Assembly: GCF_963583255.1 (NCBI RefSeq) | Contig: NC_084804.1 | Location: forward strand, 28,461,061-28,525,060 | DNA length: 64,000 bases | DNA from: Pyrus communis | Lineage: Eukaryota > Streptophyta > Magnoliopsida > Rosales > Rosaceae | Direction: 5' to 3' | Part shown: piece after piece, positions 49,814 to 60,950 of the stretch | Layout: each line of letters opens with the position of its first letter | Position numbering within the stretch: the stretch's first letter is position 1 | Made by a program: the position numbers and the translations under genes | Notes under the pieces: model-generated | What the model saw: only the letters and a program-made list of their open reading frames with translations | Told to the model about the DNA's origin: nothing | Database searches by the model: none

Positions 49814-50820
49814 GTCTTTTTAAGAACATTATCAAGCATGGATCTTTGATTTAGTGAGTGGAAACCATAATGGTTCATTTACCTTGATTTATGGTTGCTT
49901 TTAATCTTTGTAATGGACTTGAGATATAATATTTCTGTTTCTGGTGTATTCCTATTATATCTCTGTTTCTGGTGTATTCCTTCTCCACTGCTTGATGCAT
50001 CTTATTCGTTTTGTGTTTAATAAAAAAGTTTGATTCTTTTCAAAACCTTCAAGATTTTGAACTTGGTAGCATTGTTTAAGAGCTTAATCAACCCTTGTTA
50101 ATGTTGATGGAAATTGGAAACATAATGATCTATTATGGAAGTATTCTTTTACTAAACTGTTTGACACATAAAAATGCTCTCTTCTCACAATCACAGCTTT
50201 TGTTTTCTTAATAGAATGTATGGCAACATAAGCATTTTATGTTAAGAAAATATATATGAATCAAAACTATCGATGAAGTTAAGTCTTATCTGAATGTGTA
50301 TTACAACTTCAATAGGGCAACATATAAATTTGACAAAAACACAATACACATGATCAAGTTTGCTACATAAACAAAAGATACGATAAAATTAGCTTAACGT
50401 CGATTGGGAAATGATTGCACATATTGGTATATATGAAGTTAAAGGCTCAAAATAAATTGCATTAGTGGCTCAAAATAGATTGCACAAACGCACATATGAC
50501 ATATTTGTATGTATGACAGATTGGTATTAATGAAATTGGGCTGACAATTTCAATATAAAAGGCTAAATTTTAGCCCATAAGCCCAATATGTCAAATTTTA
50601 GCCCAATAGCCCAAAAGCCCAAAACTATTTCAGGATTCCTAATTTGTCCTAAAATCCCGAAACTATTTATGGATTCTTGAAATTTGGGATTCCAGAAAAT
50701 TTGGTTTGAGATCGGTCTTGAAATTAGGATTCCCAAAAACTTTGTTTTGGGAATTGAGACATGGTTTTTCGGTTTGGTTTCCATACCGAACCAACTTTAC
50801 AACAGACAAATGCTTGTCCA
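49814..50820. other. Intergenic region, no gene recognised
   Basis: AT-rich. At 50565-50800 repeated 'TTTAGCCCAATAGCCC' and 'GGAATTGAGACATGG' phrases suggest an old repeat similar in style to 44560-44720 (CCGAACCGAAA-rich), but no ends were found. Confidence 0.4.
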
Positions 50821-50829
50821 TAATAGCAC

Positions 50830-53335
50830 CCAAGCTCCTCTCTCCCCTCTTCCCATGGCTCATTCTACTAACCCTATTCCTCTTTTTCCTCTACTCCTAT
50901 TCCTCCCATTCCACACACCCTTTCCACCAACCTTTATCTCCAAAAGAATCCCCATTTTCCCTCCTGCAATTTCTTCAAAGGCCATTGAGTCCACGACCCC
51001 AACCGCAAACCCATGTATGATGAGACCTACTTGGGAACTGCCTAGGGAACAAGAGGGAAAACATGGGAATCATTAACTCTTGGAAATGGGTCCCTCAAGT
51101 TGCGTTTTGCATCAGATCAACCCGGCTCGATTTCTGGGTCGAATGAGGAACATGAATGCTGGGTTCGTCAGGGACTCACTGAATGAGAATTTTTTGGTGT
51201 CGTTTCTAAGCATTCTGAAAGTGGCTGATGTAGGTGCTAAGAAGTGGAAGAGGAAAAGGGTTTGGAGATGAGTTTATTTTCCTAACGTCAATTTTACGGT
51301 AAGGTATAATCGGGCAGTGCTGCTCACCAAATATGAGTAAGATTTCATGAGATTGTTTTGATTTTGCGATTTTGTTTGATTTATGAGCATGCATTACGCC
51401 CTGCATTTATCTTTTTAACTTTCTACGACTGTGAAATTTGATTGGATTGTGAATTTGTTATTGTAAACCAGATTGATGATTGGTCTAGTCTATGAGAAGA
51501 ATGCAACTTTTGTGTTACATTACGCATTTTTGGACATTTGTTGGCACTGTTATTAAGAGTTTTCGGGATATAACTGTGAGCTACTTAATTTTGTATGTGG
51601 AACACATGCCAATGAAGTCATTGGAACTTTGATTTATTCTTGCTTGAGGGGAACCGGTGGTAGTTTTAGTATTTCCCTAAACTGGAAATTAATCTGGAAT
51701 GCTGTTAACTGTCTCTTTTTTCTGAGTTTCATTTTCATGCAAGTGAGTTATGAAAATGGAAACCTCACATGCTCATAGTTGATTAAATCAAGGTGGTAGC
51801 CAAAACAGGTGGCATGTGGGGATCAAGATGGATTGAAAGGAATGTATTGAGTAGATGTTGATATTCCAGCCAATGATTGGGCCAACATTTCTGATTTTTG
51901 TGATGTCCTAGTTTTCAATACAGGGCACTGGTATTACTTTTCTCTTTCTGCTAAATCACCAAAGCTGTTGATTAACGAATTGATTGATTTATTTCTATCT
52001 TTTTTAAAGTTGTGGCATGTCTGAAGAGTTTTGACAATAAGGGTCTTAAGATCTAATTTCCCTAATGTCATGTTTTGTATGGTCCTCTTTAGTAGTCTAT
52101 TTCATTGATGAAATGGCCCATTCGGTCCCTAATCATCAATGTGATTTTATTGATTAATCAATGACAGGAAAAGTTTGTGAACATGGAGATAAATTAATTT
52201 CTTTTTTTAACACACACACACACACACTCGGATAGAAAGAGAGGTTACAGTCTGGTTTTTGAAAGTAACAGAAATAATTAAAAGTAATTGAAAAACTTAT
52301 CATAAAGCTCACTCTACAAGTATCCGACATTAATCCTTATTGGTGTACGTGGGAAGCATTTCCTCTATCACCTTGAAAGGACATCATATGGATTAAAAGG
52401 GTCGATCACCCTAAATTTACGATTCATTTGATATGGAACACACTAGTGTTACACTTAAATCTCTTGTTGAGTTTGTTACTTTGGTATGGCACGTCATTAG
52501 TTTGTTACATGTCTGGCCTCTGTTATCAGTTCATATTCTGCAGAAACCAGCTACTAAAGAATTTGTGCTTAACTAGGTGGAATACTAATAAATTTCCAAA
52601 AGAAAGTCCTCTAACTTTTTATCATGCGACCAAACCAATACTACAGCCCATTGATATGCCAGATAGATTTAAAGTTGTTCTTGAGAATATGGTATCATAC
52701 GTACAAAACAAAGTTCCTCACAAGACACTCAAGATATGGTGTTTACAATCACCAAGGCATTTTTATGGAGGTGATTGGAATCAGAACGGCAGTTGCTTGT
52801 TCAATAAGCTCCTTGAGGAGCAGCAAGTATGATTTCATTATGGCTACCCTTATTCCATTGACCATGGTTTCATACACCTGTCCATTGCGAAATAAAACTA
52901 TAAAAGTTTATGAGTTTCTTTTGATTTTGATATTTTCTAGAACATGTCACAAACAATTCATAATCAAGCAATGGCTTGAATGTGAAAGCAGATCTTGTAG
53001 TTGCATTTTTTTCTTACTTTAATTTTTGTTTAGTGTGTTTTCTCTAGAAAGTCATAGTAATGTCTCAACAGCTTGACTTGTGGTTTGACCCCAACAATAA
53101 TGGACCGAACAAAGAAGAAAGACTGTTGAATCGTCTGATTGAAGGCACATTACAAGGAACCGATATTCAACTGCTTAACCTGACTCAACTGAGTGAGTTC
53201 AGAGCAGGTGCCCATCCAACGATTTGGTTGGGACAAAAGGATGTCGTTTTAGTATGGGCCAGAATTGCATACACTGGTGCTTACTTGGTGTACCGGATAC
53301 ATGGGTTGACATATTATTAGAATTGATTCACGTTG
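50830..53335 (+). pseudogene. Broken trichome birefringence-like (TBL/DUF231) O-acetyltransferase gene, TBL12-type
   Basis: Three exon remnants are recognisable. The first (about 50830-51342) has a membrane-anchor segment (PLFPWLILLTLFLFFLYS) and then, after stops, CVLHQINPARFLGRMRNMNAGFVRDSLNENFLVSFL, where the family's GDS nucleophile motif reads RDS. An in-frame TGA follows at 51269. The second (about 52572-52825) carries FYHATKPILQPIDMP and SPRHFYGGDWNQNGSCLFNKLLEEQQ, with a GTATGA donor. The third (53071-53335) has LDLWFDPNNNGPNKEERLLN and SEFRAGAHPTIWLG, then a frameshift. In the shifted frame the DCxHWCLPG motif reads NCIHWCLLG, losing the catalytic Asp. Family members acetylate cell-wall polysaccharides in the Golgi. 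It retains introns, so it is a decayed gene, not a retrocopy. Exon limits are approximate. Confidence 0.85.
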
Positions 53336-54002
53336 GGTTGGAGATAAGATGGTGAACAACACTAGGTACATCGATGAATGGAAATTGCATACAAGGATGA
53401 CTTTTGTAGAAGCCGAGTTGAGCAGAATCATCATATTCTTTTTGTAACACAAGGCAGGCCAAGATAAAGTTAGGCATTGGGCGCATATAATCGCGTCACA
53501 AGTTTAATTGGAAATTTGTTGACATCTTTTGATGGAGGAAGGCGGCTATTTGTTCTCTTTGTTGTGAAGGAGAATGACAGGGTACATATTCAACTAAAGC
53601 ATAACAAAATCGGACCACGAAGAAAAAAATTGTAACAAGTGAGTAGCATTATAATTCATCATTTTTTATTGAAATTATTTACGGAGTCAAAAAGGTAATT
53701 CCTAAATAGATCATGGTTTTCTCGGTCCTCTAGGTTAAAACAGAATTATGAAGCATTCAGGATGGGGTTTATGCATGTAATTTAAACTTTGCGTTGCTTA
53801 AAATGCTTGTTTTTAAACAATAGCTTTTACACCCAATTGTATAGGTATTCAAATTTTCGATCTTTTTCAGTTTGTGAGGAGATGTGAGAGTTGTCATACA
53901 AGTCCAATGAATTTAACAGGGCTAGGACTAGGGCCACAAGTAATATTAGCATGTGGGCTTTGGGCCAAAACTCAGTGTTTTCTACTTCCGAGTTCTCAAC
54001 CT
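53336..54002. other. Intergenic region, no gene recognised
   Basis: Follows the TBL remnant and may include its former 3' UTR. No feature supported. Confidence 0.5.
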
Positions 54003-54011
54003 TAAAAACAT

Positions 54012-54948
54012 GGGTATATTATCAATTTCCCCCCTGAACTTGTGACCATTAGCCAATTTCCCCCCTCAACTTTAATTTTGGCCAATTTCCCCCCTGAACT
54101 CTCATGATTAGTCAATTTCCCCCCTCAACTTTAATTTAGCCAATTTCCCCCCTCAACTCTTATAATTAGTCAATTTGCACCCTACTGTTAAATTTTTAAT
54201 TTGATCATAATTAAACAAGTGTGTGTAAGAAACTAAATAAGATGTATGTTAATCATGTTCCTATATCTTTATCCTATTACAAATAGATTAAAATTTAGAA
54301 TTTTACAATTTATCATGGAGTAATTTTATTTGATTTTTGACTATACAAAATTGATAACAAAAAGGATTGATGTGTAAATTTTTGTATGTGAATACAATTT
54401 TCTTTATAAAAGTGAAAGCTAAGTTCAAGTAAATTGCGGAGAATCGAGCTTTAGTAAAAAAACGGCTAGTCTATTCATAATTTTCGACTCCTTATTAAGA
54501 ATAACCCATTTTATTGAAATAGGTTTGATCCATGAGTTTAGGATTATTATTTCTTTTTGTTATTATTTCTTCTTCTACATGCTTTAAACCCGATTCATAA
54601 CTTTTTCTTATAATCAACCCATGTCACATACTAACTGTATTATGTTTTTGTACATTTTACCCTATATTATGCAGGTGAGTTTATGTTAATTTTAGTACTT
54701 TGTTGGAAGCTATTAGAAAGATTGAAAATTAAGAAAAGAATAGATGGAAAATTAAAATAAAAAAAAAATTAACAGTAGGGTGCAAATTGACTAATTTTGA
54801 GAGTTGAGGGGGGAAATTGGCTAAATTAAAGTTCAGGGGGGGAATTGACTAATTATGAGAGTTGAGGGGGGAAATTGGCCAAAATTAAAGTTCAGGGGGG
54901 AAATTGGCCAATGGTCACAAGTTCAGGGGGGAAATTGATAATATACCC
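54012..54948. mobile_element. Palindromic Mutator-like MITE with long arms and 9-bp duplication
   Basis: The element begins GGGTATATTATCAATTTCCC and ends with the reverse complement (AATTGATAATATACCC). TAAAAACAT flanks both ends exactly (54003-54011, 54949-54957). The arms are about 190 bp, built of CAATTTCCCCCCTCAACT units repeated three to four times in each arm, in opposite orientation. Between them lies about 560 bp of AT-rich sequence. The 9-bp duplication suggests a Mutator-like origin. A transcript would fold into a long hairpin. Confidence 0.85.
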
Positions 54949-54981
54949 TAAAAACATCGAGCAGCCTAAATTCCTCTGAAA

Positions 54982-55290
54982 ATGGCGTTGAGAATCCATC
55001 TTCTTTCCCTAAAACGGCCCCACCAATTTCCAAACTTCCACACCAACAATGGACCCCTATCTCTGGATTCGTTCCACCTTGGCTCGAATCTTTTCTTCCA
55101 AAAACGATGTATCAGCTACAATGGATTCCATCAAGCTTCAAAATCAGTCATGCCCTACTTTCTCACTTCTAGCCTCATTTTCTCTTTTGATACTTGGATT
55201 CAGCGAAAGAAAACTAAAACGAAGGGTTAGATTGCAACATTTGTTTCTACTGTTTCAACATCTCCACCAGAGACAATTGACACTGTGATA
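54982..55290 (+). other. Unrecognised short open frames
   Basis: Two overlapping open frames start with ATG near 54982 (MALRIHLLSLKRPHQFPNF) and 55049. I recognise no family. The first resembles a possible organelle-targeting leader, but nothing downstream continues it. It may be chance. Confidence 0.2.
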
Positions 55291-55559
55291 TTGAAGACAA
55301 ACACTTTTCAACCTCTGAAGCCCTGATCATCTCTATATAAGCTCTAAACTTCAACATTTGTTGGCTAGCAACGCACCTTCAACATTTGTTGGCTAACAAG
55401 AAGCGATGAACGGTGATTATTTCTTCATATGGGTCATCCACTTTTATATCATATTTTTAATTATTAGAGGTATAAAAAGCAGTGTAAAAACGCTTGATGA
55501 ATTTTAATATAAAAGTTATATAATTGTATATAATGAAAAAAATGGCATGGTAATGGGGC

Positions 55560-55770
55560 AGTGACAATGACAGCGGTGGCAAGAACAATGATGGTGATTA
55601 TGGTGGTGGCGGTGGTAATGGTAGCAATAGTGATGGGGTATGGTTGTGTGCCAATATAGGAGTGTGGTGGTTGGGTTGTAGTGGTTACAGTGATGGTAAG
55701 GTCAGTGACAACGATGGTGGTGTACTGGTGTTTATGGTTGTGGTGGCCGTGGTGATGATTGTGGTATGTA
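55560..55770 (+). repeat. GGT/GAT-rich low-complexity stretch
   Basis: Irregular repeats of GGTGGT, GATGGTG and GGTAATGG. No codon periodicity with open frame is kept. Confidence 0.7.
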
Positions 55771-56112
55771 TAAAGAAGGATAATATAGGGTTTTTAGAGT
55801 GTTAAAACTTCGAACTCGGAAGAAGTGAACTTTGGAAAGAGAACCTGCTTGACGTTGTTGATTGAAAACACCTTTTTTTTCTTCTTCTTTTTGGATATAC
55901 CATATATGAGCTTATAAACATAATTTGGTACCCCAATCAAATTTGGGCCCTAGACAAGTGCCCTATTAGTATTGGGTTAGGGCCAACCCTGTTTACTAAA
56001 GTAACGAAAATCAATCATGCCTATATATCATGGTGTGGGACCGATTTCTCTCCCACATAACAATTAACAATTTAATTCACTAGCGTTGTGAATTGACAAT
56101 TGATGATTGAAT

Positions 56113-56196
56113 TTTTTTTATTGAACAAACAACATTATGTACATTAAGGGGGAGATGGTGAGTTTAGCCTCACAATGAGCTAGTAATAACGTGGTC
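56113..56196 (-). mobile_element. Truncated SINE family A, reverse orientation
   Basis: A T-run is followed by 'GGTGAGTTTAGCCTCACAATG' and 'AGCTAGTAATAACGTGGTCC', matching the 3' part of the copy at 44332-44485. The tRNA-like part is missing. The body joins gypsy integrase sequence abruptly at about 56197. Confidence 0.6.
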
Positions 56197-57185
56197 CAAG
56201 TATGCTCATTTCATTCCCTTAGCACATCCATGTATAACAAGCATGGTAGCTCAGGAGTTTGTTGATAATGTGTTTAAACACCATAGGATGCCTTCTACCA
56301 TTGTGAGTGACCGAGACACCATTTTTATGAGTGGTTTTTGGAAAGAATTTTTTAAATTGCAAGGTTCCAAGTTATGTATAAGCTCGGGTTACCATCCACA
56401 GAGTGATGGCCAGACTGAGGTGGTGAATCGGTGCCTGGAACATACTTGCAATGCTTCACTAGTTGTCAACCTAAAAAGTGGCTCCACTGGCTTCCATGAG
56501 AAAAATGGAGCTATAACACTTGCTACCACACTTCTTCAAAATTCACCCCTTTCGAAGTGGTCTATGGTTATCCACCACCACACATCGCATCTTATGAGCT
56601 TGGCACCACTAAGTTGGATATCGTGGAGCAAGGGCTGCTAGCTAGGGACAAACTCTTAGCAATGCTCAGGACCAATTTGTAGGCAGCTCAGAATCGGATG
56701 AAAACACAAGCTGATAAGCATTGGAGTGAAAGGGTTTTTAAAGGAAGGAGATTTGGTGTATTTGAAATTGATTCCCTATTAATTGCAAGCCTTGGCATCT
56801 CATGCTTACCATAAGCTTCATCCCAGGTACTATGGTCCGTATGAGGTTTCGGAAAAGATTGGGAAGGTTGCCTGCCAGTTGAAACCACTTGAGGATTCAA
56901 AAATTCATCCAATCTTTCATGTTAGTTGCTTGAAGAAGCACTTGGGAGACAAAGTCACTGCAACTCCATTCTTGCCTACTGTCACTAATGATGGGTTGCT
57001 ACCACTCGAACCACTTAAGGTTCTACAAAGAAGGGTCTAAGAAGGGCAAAGCTGCTAGAGTTTAGTTGTTAATCTAGTGGAAGGACAACAAAGAGGACGA
57101 AGTTACATGGGAGGATTATGATGAGTTTGCTGCCAGATTTCCTGAGTTCAGTGAGGACAAGGTTTATTTTGTAAGGGAGGGGTAG
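56197..57185 (+). pseudogene. Ty3/gypsy pol remnant (integrase core to chromodomain), frameshifted
   Basis: An integrase core is open at 56243-56430 with the catalytic Asp in VSDRDTIF and Glu in GQTEVVNR. The frame is then lost several times through about 56780. It resumes at 56783-57040 with HPRYYGPYEVSEKIG and IHPIFHVSCLKKHLG, and a final short stretch WEDYDEFAARFPEF precedes FVREG. A polypurine tract (AAGGGAGGGGTAG) ends at 57185, right before the LTR. The 5' part of the element is missing, cut at the SINE fragment. This is a different gypsy lineage from the one at 1-744. Confidence 0.88.
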
Positions 57186-57640
57186 TGTTACGATTATAAA
57201 AGTGGTTAGAATAATAGTGGAATATTATTTAGCTAAATGTTGTTATTGTTAGTGGCCAATTGGCACTGTGAGAAGGATGGTTGTATAAGAACCAATTGTG
57301 GCGTTGTTCTGCCAACGGAATTGAATTAGAAAACAATATTACAAAAAATACTCCTCTCTCTCTCTCTCTCTCTCTCTCTCCCCCCCCCCCCCCCTCCCTC
57401 CCTCCCTCCCTCCCACCCTCCCTCCCACTTCACTGCCATTGCTCTCTGCTACTAGCAGGTTGAGATAGGGAATTTGGGAGTTGTGCCTTAACAGAGTAAG
57501 ATGCACTTTTGCAGTTGTTAGTTTAGTTGCTTATTTATTTTGATTTAGACTTGCAGTATATTAATTATTGTTCTTCATCTCCTTATCCATCATATCTAAT
57601 CTGCAGATCACATAAATACTAGCTTGGGTCTATGGAATTC
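57186..57640 (+). mobile_element. LTR of the second gypsy element (3' end uncertain)
   Basis: TGTTACGATTATAAAAGTGG opens directly after the polypurine tract. It includes a CT/C-run microsatellite. No unambiguous CA end or duplication is visible, so the right boundary is a guess. Confidence 0.45.
57355..57427 (+). repeat. (CT)n, poly-C and (CCCT)n microsatellite
   Basis: A compound repeat within the gypsy LTR: about 13 CT, a run of C, then CCCT units. Confidence 0.9.
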
Positions 57641-58557
57641 TAAATGAAGTTCATCATGTCTAGTATAACAAAGATAGTTGCTTTTCACGAAATGAGCAAG
57701 TTCCAGTTTTTATCTAAATATAAGTGGCGAAAACAAGCATCATTAGGGTTGTTGTACCTCTGTCATATAAAATGTTATAAACATTGGCATGTTGATTGCC
57801 ATGACCGCGACTTACTCGGGGAAAGTGGTTAATATGAGATGAGAGAGATGATATGAGTGGTATCCAAAAACCAAATAATTCAGATTCGGTACTGAAATGG
57901 GCGCAAAAAGGTCCATGCTCATAATGTATGACTGAGACTAAACTTGAATGTGATCCTACTGTAGACATTTCTCTCCTTGGGATCGATTAATATAGACTGA
58001 AGACATCAAACATTAAGCATTATACAAGTGGAGTTGCAATAGGGGATGCTGCTATATTTAAATTGCAACGGTTATATCTGTACACTTGCATAAAGATTCC
58101 AAGTATTAATCTGTGAGCAAATAGACCCACAATTTGTCGATCCCTCTTGAAATTTTAGGAAATGTGATATCAGATATGTCGTCTCTGACGTAGCAAGTGT
58201 TTAGTTAATGTCTGTAATTTCTATTTGGTTTCTTTGTTAATTTCAAGAGGACCCTTAGATTCATTCTAATTACTGAAACTCTGCGCGAGAAACTTGCGGG
58301 ACTTATTTATTTTTCCTACTTCCAAATTCCAATTAAAACAGCAAAGGAAATCCACGATAGGCTTCCATCGAAATTGCTGTTGCAAGATCTTCAGAAATAA
58401 CATGAATTGCTGCATTGAACATCTAAATTAATCTATCTTAAAACTTTCATTACAAAGGTGTAATGTAACATTCTAACATGCGTAATACTTCATGATGATA
58501 TGTAAACACAAGAGTGAAGACTGACTTGTGATCTGAACATTATTTGATGCTATAAAG
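57641..58557. other. Intergenic region, no gene recognised
   Basis: I looked for the first exon of an MSRB gene here because of the relic downstream and did not find one. Confidence 0.5.
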
Positions 58558-58558
58558 G

Positions 58559-58681
58559 TATCCGGGCACAGGAGAATATGACAAGTTCTTTGAGGAGGGA
58601 ATCTATACCAGTGCAGGATGCGGGACTCCTCTCTACAGATCCACAACCAAATTTAACTCGGGTTGTGGCTGGCCAGCTTTT
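58559..58681 (+). pseudogene. Relic exon of a methionine-R-sulfoxide reductase B (MSRB)
   Basis: Forty-one codons read [16 protein letters not shown], then [16 protein letters not shown] and NSGCGWPAF. This is the conserved core of plant MSRB, including the first CxxC-like cysteine region (here AGC with G) and the GCGWPAF motif. These enzymes reduce methionine-R-sulfoxide in proteins. The match stops abruptly after WPAF: the next bases do not encode the YEG... continuation and reach a stop within about 50 bp. No upstream or downstream exon, including the catalytic-cysteine exon, is present. The next gene is KEA3-like, and MSRB genes adjoin KEA3 in Arabidopsis as I recall. Confidence 0.85.
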
Positions 58682-58689
58682 TGCTCCCA

Positions 58690-59218
58690 TTCCTCCAGCT
58701 ATCGCAGCTTATGTTCCGTCTGAGTTCTGATGTATAGGAATGGACTCATGTATCGTAGTTATGCTTTGCATTCTTGCTTTAACGGAAGATTTGTGCAAAA
58801 GGGTAACATGGTTTTGTTCGTTTGTCGTGGGGAAACCCTTATATGATGTCTATTGAGTAAAAAGAAAATCTTGTGTGCGTCCTCATTGTAAAGACTTCAG
58901 CCGCTGGTCGGGTTTATTGTTGTGAGAGGGTTGAAGTGATATACATACATTATGTGCGTGAATTTCTTTACGGACTGATAGCACGGTTGAATGGTTTCGT
59001 GCGTTAGAACTTGAAAGGATTTTGTAGAAAAACAATCTTCGGAATCAGGGTACACGAACTTGAACTAATAAGACATTAGCTAATAGCTAGTTAAGGTTTG
59101 ATTTACAACTAAGACATGGATTAAGGACAACACTGCACAGCGAGCTTCAATATTTTACCTTGAATGCTATTGCTATTTGCTAATGACAGATTCCTCAAGT
59201 TTCTACTTTCTAGATGGA
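58690..59218. other. Intergenic region, no gene recognised
   Basis: Nothing supported beyond a possible former 3' UTR of the MSRB relic. Confidence 0.5.
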
Positions 59219-59221
59219 TAA

Positions 59222-60947
59222 GAGCATCTCCAGTGAGGGGTTCTATATGGGGCCGGAAAAGTGGTGAATATAACCCATTTTAGAGTTCCGAGAAATCTTT
59301 GAATCTCTCACAATGAAGGGTCATTTCTTTCGGGCTCTAACTCCAACCCTGGTTCCTAGCCTATAACCTACTTCACCACCCACCCACCCCCCCCCCCCCC
59401 CCAAAAAAAAAAAAACACAAAAAAAAAACCAACCCAACCCAATTTTAAAATTAGACCTAAAACCTAAAATCTAAAACAAAACTAGAAATAGCCTAGGATT
59501 TAGCCCAGAAAATGGTGTGGGCACCACCAGCAGGACCCCACTCACGTGGGCATGTTCTTCAGGATTTATTGAATCCAACGGTTGAGATCGAATATAATTA
59601 AATCTAACGGTAACAAAAAAGATCTAAAAGCCCAAATTTAAATCCAACGGCTAAAATAATTAAAAAAATTATTTAACTCAAAATTCACCCAAATTTAGTG
59701 ATTTTTCAATATTTATCAGAATCTAAATATTTTTAGGTTAAAATATTCATAAAATTAAATTATGATAGTGTACATAATTAAAAAAAATTACTTAAAAGAA
59801 AAAATTAGCCTAAATTTATTCTTTAATAATCTCGGGCTAAAAAATTTAGGTCATAAGGGCTAGGGCATAAAAACTGTTTCTAGATTAAAACCTAAATTTT
59901 ATGGGCTAAAAATTTTAGGTTTTAGGTTAAGGGTTGGCGATGGTCTAAGGGGCTATAAATATTTATTTATATAGTAATTTGATTATTTGACCTTTTTTTT
60001 TGTGTGTTAACTTTTCTTAAGTAGATTTTTAGACGTGTTATCTTTTTTTTTTAATTTTTTTAATTTAAGAACCTTTCAACCTAAGAAGTTCAAATTATGA
60101 TAGTTAGATTTCATCACTTATAAACTGTTTGTTGGATTAGATTCTCTTATCTCAATCTCATCCGTTAAAAGATATAAACCCTCACTTTGCGCTCAGAAAT
60201 AATTTGATTTTTAGGTACAGCACAACAATTTACCTAGCACCAATTAGTAAATTAGTATCATACAATTTTCAAAAAATTTATTTGAAAATTTCACACAACA
60301 ATGCTCAGGAACGTTAAATCAATTTGAAATTTTAATTCTTATGGAATTTAAAACAACCATTAATTAGCTAAATTGCAATAAATTACAAACACAACCAAAT
60401 ATTTCATCATATAACAAGGGGAATTTTAGGTTTAAAAATTTGTAATCTGAGTCATAAAGCAAATTTAATGAACATTTTTTTTTTTTTTTGTTAAAACCCA
60501 ATAAACGAGTTTAAGTTAGGAAAAAATATATATGATGTGTTAAAGTTTTAAGGGGGAAATTTAAATTTTTAGACTAATAAAAATGAGCCTTTTTAGTAGA
60601 ATAGCTTATATCATTTTATGTCTTAAGCGTTAAACATACAAAGAAAATGTAGGAGGATCTTTGGAAAAAAAATATGTAAGAAAAAGGAATTAAAAAAAAT
60701 AGTAAAATGAGAGTATAAGTGTATTTGCAAATGAAGGGAGAGTGACTCACATAGATTTCTACTTTTCTTGTGGGACCCACTATTTTTTGGGGCTGGATGT
60801 AGCTCAATTTTATGCTACCCAAAAAAGGAAGTTGCTAGTCCAAATGGTGGATCTAACCCCATTTTCCGGCTCATTGGGGATGAAAATTCTCATAAGACTT
60901 TAAATATAGTAGCCTCATGAAGAATAAAACCTCCATTGGGAATGCTC
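59222..60947. mobile_element. PIF/Harbinger-like element, 1.7 kb, non-coding
   Basis: Ends GAGCATCTCCAGTGAGGGG and ACCTCCATTGGGAATGCTC are imperfect inverted repeats, with TAA on both sides (59219-59221 and 60948-60950), the PIF/Harbinger duplication. A C-run next to an A-run lies at about 59385-59417. An inner palindromic part, ACCTAAAACCTAAAAT (about 59455) against ATTTTAGGTTTTAGGTTAA (about 59915), may be a nested MITE. No transposase sequence was found. Confidence 0.7.
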
Positions 60948-60950
60948 TAA

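Noticed and set aside
58600..58731. Second-frame peptide ending [12 protein letters not shown] as a real gene end
   Set aside because: It overlaps the MSRB frame, has no recognised family and no linked exons; noted only as a possible chimera.
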